Shown here: piece by piece, positions 5,038 to 9,521 of the stretch
Layout of the letters: every line of letters starts with the position of its first letter
Position numbering within the stretch: position 1 is the stretch's first letter
NCBI GenBank assembly: GCA_016302525.1
Contig: JAEDNJ010000051.1
Location: forward strand, 1-9,521
From: Phascolarctobacterium sp.
GTDB taxonomy: Bacteria; Bacillota; Negativicutes; Acidaminococcales; Acidaminococcaceae
DNA: 9,521 bases
Direction: 5' to 3'
The notes under the pieces: model-generated
Told to the model about the DNA's origin: nothing
Seen by the model: the letters and a program-made list of their open reading frames with translations, nothing else
The model's database searches: none
Made by a program: the position numbers and the translations under genes

Positions 5038-6582
5038 GTGAGTACCATTCTAGAAGTTATTGGAACCGCAGTTGTTATGGGTTTAGTGGGCGGTGCTGTA
5101 GGCTACTTAGTTCGCAAAAATGTAGCCGAGGCGAAGATTGCTACTGCTGAAGAACAAGCCATTAAAATTATTCAGGAAGCAGAGCAGTTGGGTGATGCTA
5201 AACGCAAGGAAATGATGGTTGAGGCTAAGGAAGAAATCCATCGTATGCGTTCTGAAATGGAGCGTGAGAGCAAGGATAGACGTAGTGACCTGCAACGCCA
5301 AGAGCGTCGTCTGGTGCAAAAGGAAGAAAATCTTGACCGCAAGATGGAATCCTTTGAGCGTAAGGAGGAAAAGCTGGCGGCAAAGGAGCAACGTTTAAAC
5401 GCTTCTCAAGAAAAGGTGGATGCTTTATATAATCAACAGGCGGCTGAGCTGGAGCGTATTTCCGGCTTGACCAGCGAAGAGGCTAAGAAGGAACTCTTAG
5501 AATCCTTGGCAGAGGATGTTAAGGTTGAGTCTGCTATGCTGATTAAGGATATGGAGCAGCAGGCTAAGGACGAGGCCGATAAGAAGGCACGTGAGATTAT
5601 CTCTCTGGCTATTCAACGCTGTGCTGCTGATCAGGTTGCAGAAACTACTGTTTCTGTTGTTGGGCTGCCTAACGATGAAATGAAGGGTCGTATTATTGGT
5701 CGTGAAGGTCGCAATATCCGTACCCTGGAAACTCTGACTGGTATTGATTTAATTATTGACGATACTCCGGAGGCTGTAATTATTTCCGGTTTTGACCCTG
5801 TACGCCGTGAGGTGGCTCGTATTGCTTTAGAGAAGCTGATTAACGATGGTCGTATTCATCCCTCTCGCATTGAAGAGATGGTGGAGAAGGCACAAAAAGA
5901 GGTTGAGCAGCGCATTAAAGAGGCTGGCGAGCAAGCTACCTTTGCTGTGGGTGTGCATGGCCTGCATCCTGAATTAATTAAGCTGCTGGGTCGTTTGCGT
6001 TATCGTACCAGCTATGGTCAAAATGTGCTGAACCACTCTGTAGAGGTGGCAAATTTAGCTGGTATTATGGCTTCTGAATTAGGTGTGGATGTAACTTTAG
6101 CTAAGCGTGCAGGTCTCTTGCACGATATTGGCAAGGCTATTGACCACGAAATGGAAGGCTCTCACGTAGAAATCGGCGCAGAAATTGCGAAGAAGTTCCG
6201 TGAGTCTGAGCTGGTTATCAACGCTATTGCAGCTCATCATGGAGACTGTGAGCCCAAGAGTGTTGAGGCTGTGCTGGTAGCTGCTGGTGATGCTGTATCT
6301 GCAGCCCGTCCTGGAGCTAGACGCGAAACTCTGGAAAGCTATTTGAAGCGCTTAACCCGTCTGGAAGAGATTTCTGAATCCTTCGAGGGTGTTGAAAAGT
6401 GCTATGCTGTACAAGCTGGTCGTGAGATTAGAATCATGGTTAAGCCTGATGTTATTGATGATGCTTCTGCTGTACTGCTGGCACGCGATATTTCCAAGAA
6501 GATTGAAGCTGAAATGGAATATCCTGGTCAAATCAAGGTTGTTATCATCCGCGAAACTCGCGCTGTTGATTACGCAAAATAA
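5038..6582 (+). CDS. rny: ribonuclease Y
   Basis: Membrane-anchored endoribonuclease that starts mRNA decay and processing in Firmicutes. Domains in order: N-terminal transmembrane helix (residues about 4-25, ending GYLVRK); a long charged coiled coil (about 28-190, rich in E, K, R, Q); a KH RNA-binding domain with [10 protein letters not shown] (217-226); an HD phosphohydrolase domain with H333, LLHDIGKA (H362-D363) and AAHHGD (399-403); and the family C-terminus ending ETRAVDYAK. 514 residues is the normal length. The GTG at 5038 is the longest start, but it lies inside AGGAGGTGA, a perfect Shine-Dalgarno. The ATT at 5047 has ideal spacing and would give 511 residues, while the first ATG (5077) would cut into the membrane helix. 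It is monocistronic, with its own promoter and terminator. Arg codons are mainly CGT/CGC, as in highly expressed genes. Confidence 0.97.
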   Translation: MSTILEVIGTAVVMGLVGGAVGYLVRKNVAEAKIATAEEQAIKIIQEAEQLGDAKRKEMMVEAKEEIHRMRSEMERESKDRRSDLQRQERRLVQKEENLDRKMESFERKEEKLAAKEQRLNASQEKVDALYNQQAAELERISGLTSEEAKKELLESLAEDVKVESAMLIKDMEQQAKDEADKKAREIISLAIQRCAADQVAETTVSVVGLPNDEMKGRIIGREGRNIRTLETLTGIDLIIDDTPEAVIISGFDPVRREVARIALEKLINDGRIHPSRIEEMVEKAQKEVEQRIKEAGEQATFAVGVHGLHPELIKLLGRLRYRTSYGQNVLNHSVEVANLAGIMASELGVDVTLAKRAGLLHDIGKAIDHEMEGSHVEIGAEIAKKFRESELVINAIAAHHGDCEPKSVEAVLVAAGDAVSAARPGARRETLESYLKRLTRLEEISESFEGVEKCYAVQAGREIRIMVKPDVIDDASAVLLARDISKKIEAEMEYPGQIKVVIIRETRAVDYAK

Positions 6583-6592
6583 TTGCAAAGCT

Positions 6593-6623
6593 AAGAGCTG
6601 TCCTTTAAGGGTGGCTCTTTCTC
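6593..6623 (+). terminator. intrinsic terminator after rny
   Basis: Positions 6593-6604 pair with 6608-6619 in a 12-pair stem that includes three G-U pairs, with a loop of three (TTA). TTCTCT follows. It ends just 5 nt before the tRNA, so the tRNA would depend on read-through or on a promoter I cannot see. Confidence 0.65.
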
Positions 6624-6624
6624 T

Positions 6625-6699
6625 GCGCCTGTAGCTCAGTGGATAGAGCGCTGGTCTCCGGAACCGGGTGCGGAGGTTCGATTCCTCTCAGGCGCACCA
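6625..6699 (+). tRNA. tRNA-Arg (anticodon CCG)
   Basis: Complete cloverleaf. Acceptor stem GCGCCTG (6625-6631) pairs with CAGGCGC, followed by discriminator A and encoded CCA. The D arm is GCTC AGTGGATA GAGC, and the anticodon arm CTGGT/ACCGG encloses loop CTCCGGA with anticodon CCG, reading CGG. The T arm is GGAGG TTCGATT CCTCT. Length is 75 nt with CCA. A terminator follows at 6710. Confidence 0.96.
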
Positions 6700-6709
6700 C
6701 ATAAAAATT

Positions 6710-6750
6710 AAGCCCGAAATCCTCATTAGCAGGACTTCGGGCTTTGTTTT
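6710..6750 (+). terminator. intrinsic terminator after tRNA-Arg
   Basis: Positions 6710-6723 (starting AAGCCCGAA) pair with 6731-6744 (ending TTCGGGCTT). The stem has 13 of 14 positions paired around a single A-C mismatch, with a 7-nt loop, and T-rich TGTTTT follows. Confidence 0.88.
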
Positions 6751-6847
6751 GCTGGATGCTTCCTTTGGCGAAAAGCTGATTGGTATAAGCAAGGAGGAAT
6801 ATGTGCAAAATAGTGTGGAGACCTTTGCAAAAGGCATAAGATTATAA
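6740..6847 (+). pseudogene. coding-like gene remnant downstream of tRNA-Arg
   Basis: A plus-strand frame reads LLDASFGEKLIGISKEEY, then VQNSVETFAKGIRL and a TAA stop (6845-6847). Composition is protein-like and the frame stays open back through the terminator and tRNA, but no start with a ribosome binding site exists. It looks like the surviving 3' end of a gene whose front was lost next to the tRNA. I cannot name the family. A tRNA 3' end is a common integration point, so an integration or deletion scar is possible. Confidence 0.35.
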
Positions 6848-6859
6848 TACTATTTATGA

Positions 6860-6888
6860 TTGATTATAGTAACAGAATGTGCTATAAT
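6860..6888 (+). promoter_or_regulatory. promoter of the ilvB-ilvN-aroF operon
   Basis: TTGATT (6860-6865), a 17-bp spacer and a perfect TATAAT (6883-6888). Transcription would start near 6893-6896, giving a leader of about 175 nt before ilvB. Confidence 0.8.
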
Positions 6889-6892
6889 TAGG

Positions 6893-6976
6893 ATGTTTAT
6901 TTACATTCTTTTACAGCTGGTGTTTACTGCTGGAAGAGCAAATATCGTACTTTTAATACCAAAGCTGACTTTGTGA
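6893..6976 (+). CDS. candidate branched-chain amino acid leader peptide
   Basis: 27-codon frame, ATG at 6893, TGA at 6974. It begins MFIYILLQLVF and ends NIVLLIPKLTL; 7 Leu, 4 Ile and 2 Val make up 13 of 27 residues. It lies directly before the acetolactate synthase genes and the stop is followed by alternative stem-loops. This matches the logic of known ilv leader peptides, where ribosome stalling at Leu, Ile or Val codons relieves attenuation. Weak point: the ATG falls at or just before the start site expected from the -10 box. Translation would have to be leaderless, or start from an upstream transcript, as there is no ribosome binding site. It could also be a coincidental hydrophobic frame. 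Confidence 0.4.
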   Translation: MFIYILLQLVFTAGRANIVLLIPKLTL

Positions 6977-7047
6977 GCTAAAGTATACCGTAGCTTAAAT
7001 TGGTATGGTATGATTATTATGGGTTAATTAAAGAGAATATATATTCT
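6956..7047 (+). promoter_or_regulatory. alternative stem-loops in the ilv leader
   Basis: ATACCAA (6956-6962) can pair with TTGGTAT (7000-7006). CAAAG (6960-6964) can pair with CTTTG (6969-6973), and TGAGCTA (6974-6980) with TAGCTTA (6991-6997). ATACC (6985-6989) can pair with GGTAT at 7002 or 7007. Several of these exclude one another, as in attenuators. A perfect 14-bp palindrome, AGAATATATATTCT (7034-7047), lies just before the ilvB ribosome binding site. No classical GC-rich terminator with a U-run is seen, and no T-box sequence. Confidence 0.4.
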
Positions 7048-7069
7048 TTAGGTTGGGAGGAGTTATCTC

Positions 7070-8758
7070 TTGTTGATGAATGGTGCACAGGCTATCTTAG
7101 AAAGCCTGAGACGAGAAGAGGTTGACATTGTTTTTGGTTATCCTGGCGGCGCAGTATTAGACTTATATGATGCGGTTTACCAGGCTAAATTTCCCCATAT
7201 TTTGACTCGCCATGAGCAGGGCGCAGTACACGCCGCTGATGGCTATGCTAGAGCCACTGGCAAGGTAGGCGTATGCTTTGCTACCTCTGGTCCTGGCGCT
7301 ACAAATCTGATTACCGGTATTGCTACCGCAAACATGGACTCTATTCCGATGGTTTGCTTTACTGGTCAGGTTGGCAATCCTTATATTGGTAAGGATTCCT
7401 TCCAGGAGGCTGATATCGTAGGTATTACTACTCCTATTACCAAGCACAATTATTTGGTAAAGAAGGTTGAGCAGCTGCCTAGAGTAATTAAAGAGGCCTT
7501 CTTTATTGCTCGTACTGGTCGTCCTGGTCCTGTTGTTATCGACATTGCTAAGGATGTTTTCTCCACTCAATTTGAATACGAATATCCCAAAACAGTAAAT
7601 CTGCGTGGTTATTCTGGTGAGTTTACTGGCAAGGAAGAAGAAATTGTTGCTGCTGTAGAAGCAATTAAGAGCGCTCAACGCCCTCTGTTCTTTATTGGCG
7701 GCGGCATGACACTTTCTGGTCAAAGCAAGCTGTTCCGTGAGGTTGTCAAGCTCACCTCTATTCCCGTTGTCAGCTCTCTCATGGGCCTTGGCTGTATTCC
7801 CTCTAGTGATGAGGGTTTCCTGGGTATGGTAGGCATGCATGGCTCTTACGCAGCTAACATGGCTGTACAGCAGTGTGACCTGCTCATCACCATCGGTGCT
7901 CGCTTTGATGATCGTGTAACTGGCAAGCTGAGCGCCTTTGCTCCTAATGCGAAAATCGTGCATTTTGAGGTTGATAAAGCTGAAATCAACAAAAATGTTC
8001 CAGTAGATTATCCTGTCTTTGGCGATTTGCGTTGGTCCATGCCTATCTTTATGAATCTGATGATTCGTTCCGTAGATAATTATGAGGAACAAATTGCTGA
8101 GTGGCGTGACCATGTCATTGCTATGAACAAGGAACATCCCTTTGACTATAACCACAATGCAAGCACCATTTTGCCGCAGCAGTTGATTGAAACTGTATCT
8201 GATTTAGTGGATGATGATACTATCATTGTTACGGATGTAGGGCAACACCAAATGTGGGCTGCACAATTTTTTAACAGCCGCAAGCCGCGTCAGTTCCTGA
8301 CCTCTGGCGGTCTGGGTACTATGGGTTATGGTCTGCCTGCTGCCATGGGTGCAAAGCTGGCTAAGCCTGAGCAAAAGGTTGTGGTCTTTACAGGTGACGG
8401 CTCTATTATGATGAATATTCAAGAGTTGGCTACCATGGCAGACAATAATATTGATGTGAAGATTGTTCTCTTGCATAACAGTGTTCTGGGCATGGTTTAC
8501 CAATGGCAAAAGCTGTTCTACGGCCATCGCTTCTCCAGCACCATTATGGATACCAAGGTTGATTTTGTAAAATTAGCTGAGGCTATGGGTATCAAGGGTG
8601 TGCGTATTCAAGGCTTAGAGGGCTTTGAGGCTAACCTGAAGGCTGCTTTAGAGGGCGAGGGTGCTACCTTAATTGATGTAATCCTGCCTCCTAATGAAGA
8701 CGTTCTGCCCATGGTTGCACCTGGTGCACAATTGGATAACATGGTATTAGGAGATTAA
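7070..8758 (+). CDS. ilvB: acetolactate synthase large (catalytic) subunit
   Basis: Thiamine-diphosphate enzyme that condenses two pyruvates to acetolactate (or pyruvate with 2-ketobutyrate), the first common step of valine, leucine and isoleucine synthesis. 562 residues, normal length. Glu49 in RHEQGAVHAADGYARATGK activates the cofactor. SGPGATNLITGIA (73-85) and FQEADIVGITTPITKHNY (111-128) are family signatures. The middle domain (about 185-330), with RPLFFIGGG and GARFDDRVTG, is the FAD-type domain. The ThDP-Mg motif runs from GDGSIMMN (442-449, Asp443) to LLHNS (Asn470), followed by MVYQWQKLFYG with the conserved Trp479. The TTG at 7070 is chosen because GGGAGGAG ends 7 nt before it; ATG at 7076 would sit too far. 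First gene of an operon: ilvN begins 5 bp after the stop. Biosynthetic rather than catabolic (alsS-type) by its FAD-type motifs and small-subunit partner. Confidence 0.97.
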   Translation: MLMNGAQAILESLRREEVDIVFGYPGGAVLDLYDAVYQAKFPHILTRHEQGAVHAADGYARATGKVGVCFATSGPGATNLITGIATANMDSIPMVCFTGQVGNPYIGKDSFQEADIVGITTPITKHNYLVKKVEQLPRVIKEAFFIARTGRPGPVVIDIAKDVFSTQFEYEYPKTVNLRGYSGEFTGKEEEIVAAVEAIKSAQRPLFFIGGGMTLSGQSKLFREVVKLTSIPVVSSLMGLGCIPSSDEGFLGMVGMHGSYAANMAVQQCDLLITIGARFDDRVTGKLSAFAPNAKIVHFEVDKAEINKNVPVDYPVFGDLRWSMPIFMNLMIRSVDNYEEQIAEWRDHVIAMNKEHPFDYNHNASTILPQQLIETVSDLVDDDTIIVTDVGQHQMWAAQFFNSRKPRQFLTSGGLGTMGYGLPAAMGAKLAKPEQKVVVFTGDGSIMMNIQELATMADNNIDVKIVLLHNSVLGMVYQWQKLFYGHRFSSTIMDTKVDFVKLAEAMGIKGVRIQGLEGFEANLKAALEGEGATLIDVILPPNEDVLPMVAPGAQLDNMVLGD

Positions 8759-8763
8759 GAGCA

Positions 8764-9264
8764 ATGAAAAAATATAATTTAGCTATATTGGTAGATAATA
8801 AGCCCGGCGTATTAACGCACGTATCTGGCTTAATCAGCCGCCGTGCTTTTAATATTGAAAGCATTTCTGCAGGCTATACTGAAGAAACAGATGTAACCCG
8901 TATCAATATTGAGGTGTCTGTAGAGGATAAGCATGAGCTGGAGCAGGTAATTAACCAGCTCTCCAAGCTGATTGATATTATTAAGATTGTGAATCTGGGC
9001 GAGGTTGACTCTATTGTCCGCGAGCTGGTGCTTTTGAAGGTGCGCGCCAACAGAGAAAGCCTAAAGGATATCCGCAATATCGTAGATGTTTTCCGCGGTA
9101 AAATTGTGGACATCAGCCCGGAAAATGTTGTTATTGAAATTACTGGTTCTCAAGGAAAGATTGAAGCAATCTGCGAGATGATGGCGCAATTTGAGATTAT
9201 TGAAATTGCCCGTACTGGCACCATTGCTATTTCCAGAGGTCCTGTTCCCGTCAAAGAAATGTAA
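8764..9264 (+). CDS. ilvN: acetolactate synthase small (regulatory) subunit
   Basis: 166-residue partner of IlvB that raises its activity and usually confers feedback inhibition by valine. An N-terminal ACT domain (residues 3-75) carries LVDNKPGVLTHVSGLISRR and FNIESISAGYTEE, with the Asn11 and Gly14 region that binds the effector in homologues. The C-terminal domain (about 80-160) has RELVLLKVRA, the glycine-containing VFRGKIVDIS and EIARTGTIAISRG. It is longer than the E. coli IlvN type (about 96) and matches the IlvH type (about 163), so ilvH would be an equally good name. ATG follows AGGAG (8749-8753) inside the ilvB end, so the pair is tightly coupled. Co-transcribed with the next gene 13 bp downstream. 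Confidence 0.97.
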   Translation: MKKYNLAILVDNKPGVLTHVSGLISRRAFNIESISAGYTEETDVTRINIEVSVEDKHELEQVINQLSKLIDIIKIVNLGEVDSIVRELVLLKVRANRESLKDIRNIVDVFRGKIVDISPENVVIEITGSQGKIEAICEMMAQFEIIEIARTGTIAISRGPVPVKEM

Positions 9265-9277
9265 GAGGAGTAAGCTT

Positions 9278-9521
9278 ATGAGTATGCAAATGGAATTCAT
9301 TAAGGTTTTGCCCTCTCCTCAAGCATTGATGGAGGATTATCCTATTAGCAAGGCCTCTAAGCTGTTGAAGCTGCAGCGTGATGAGGAAATTAAGAATATT
9401 TTTACTGGCAAGGATGACCGTTTCCTGATGGTTATCGGTCCCTGCTCCAGCGACAACGAGGAAGCAGTTTTAGATTATGTATATAGACTGGCTAAGGTGC
9501 AGGAAAAGATTAAGGATAAAA
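9278..9521 (+). CDS. DAHP synthase (3-deoxy-7-phosphoheptulonate synthase), N-terminal part only
   Basis: First enzyme of the shikimate pathway: joins phosphoenolpyruvate and erythrose 4-phosphate. The 81 codons seen begin MSMQMEFIKVLPSPQALMED and contain LQRDEEIKNIFTGKDDR and FLMVIGPCSSDNEEAVLDYV. IGPCS with an acidic/hydrophobic helix after it is the class I (AroF/G/H) signature, close to the PEP-binding strand. The rest, including metal and substrate residues, lies beyond 9521. ATG at 9278 follows AGAGGAG (9264-9270) with 7-nt spacing, and the gap from ilvN is 13 bp, so it is almost surely in the ilv operon. Which of aroF, aroG or aroH it resembles most cannot be told. Regulation by the ilv promoter and leader is implied by position. 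Confidence 0.92.
   Translation, partial: MSMQMEFIKVLPSPQALMEDYPISKASKLLKLQRDEEIKNIFTGKDDRFLMVIGPCSSDNEEAVLDYVYRLAKVQEKIKDK

Noticed and set aside
6605..6808. Minus-strand frame across the tRNA and terminators
   Set aside because: Its core is the translation of the complement of a tRNA gene, a well-known kind of false protein prediction.
6801..6839. 12-codon ORF (MCKIVWRPLQKA) with AAGGAGG just upstream
   Set aside because: Only 3 nt between the ribosome binding site and ATG, no promoter directly before it, and it overlaps a better coding-like frame; chance is likely.
6895..7069. T-box riboswitch before ilvB
   Set aside because: The conserved T-box sequence (GGTGGNACCGCG type) and its terminator are absent.
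7163..8155. 330-codon open frame on the minus strand opposite ilvB
   Set aside because: It lies fully antisense to a well-supported gene, has no ribosome binding site and shows no family motifs; it is a by-product of ilvB codon use.
1..9521. CRISPR array, phage genes, toxin-antitoxin or defence island
   Set aside because: No regularly spaced direct repeats, and no genes with relevant motifs on either strand.

Overview
The window looks like chromosomal DNA of a low-to-mid GC member of the Firmicutes. The evidence is strong GGAGG-type ribosome binding sites, sigma-A-like promoters with 17-bp spacers, RNase Y (rny) as a membrane endoribonuclease, and an encoded CCA on the tRNA. Gene style and the ilvB-ilvN-DAHP synthase order would fit a Negativicutes gut or anaerobe lineage, but that placement is an inference without database support.

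Left part (1-3010), all genes on the minus strand: a transposase of the ISL3 family that runs off the left edge, with its ribosome binding site buried in a long hairpin; a stand-alone histidine phosphotransfer (Hpt) protein with its own promoter; a cyclase-family metal hydrolase; and a glutathione-peroxidase-type thiol peroxidase. A degenerate second copy of the peroxidase 3' end lies just downstream of it. Each of the last three genes has a clear promoter of its own, so this is a row of single-gene units.

Middle part (3011-6850), plus strand: a 270-bp spacer with a perfect consensus promoter, six AAGCTT motifs and a possible short upstream ORF leads to an Eis-like two-domain acetyltransferase. 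A terminator, a strong promoter and a long structured leader then lead to rny. The rny start is unusual: GTG lies inside a perfect Shine-Dalgarno sequence, whereas an ATT codon sits at ideal spacing. A terminator, a tRNA-Arg(CCG), a second terminator and a coding-like gene remnant follow.

Right part (6850-9521), plus strand: a biosynthetic operon of acetolactate synthase large subunit (ilvB), small regulatory subunit (ilvN/ilvH) and the start of a DAHP synthase (aroF/G type). It has a strong promoter and a leader of about 180 nt. This leader contains a 27-codon reading frame in which 13 residues are Leu, Ile or Val, followed by mutually exclusive stem-loops. This is a candidate branched-chain amino acid attenuation control that is not of the T-box type. 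The operon would join control of branched-chain synthesis to the first step of the aromatic pathway.

I see no defence system, CRISPR array or phage module. The most interesting signals are regulatory: the ilv leader, the rny start and leader, the acetyltransferase leader, and the peroxidase tail duplication.
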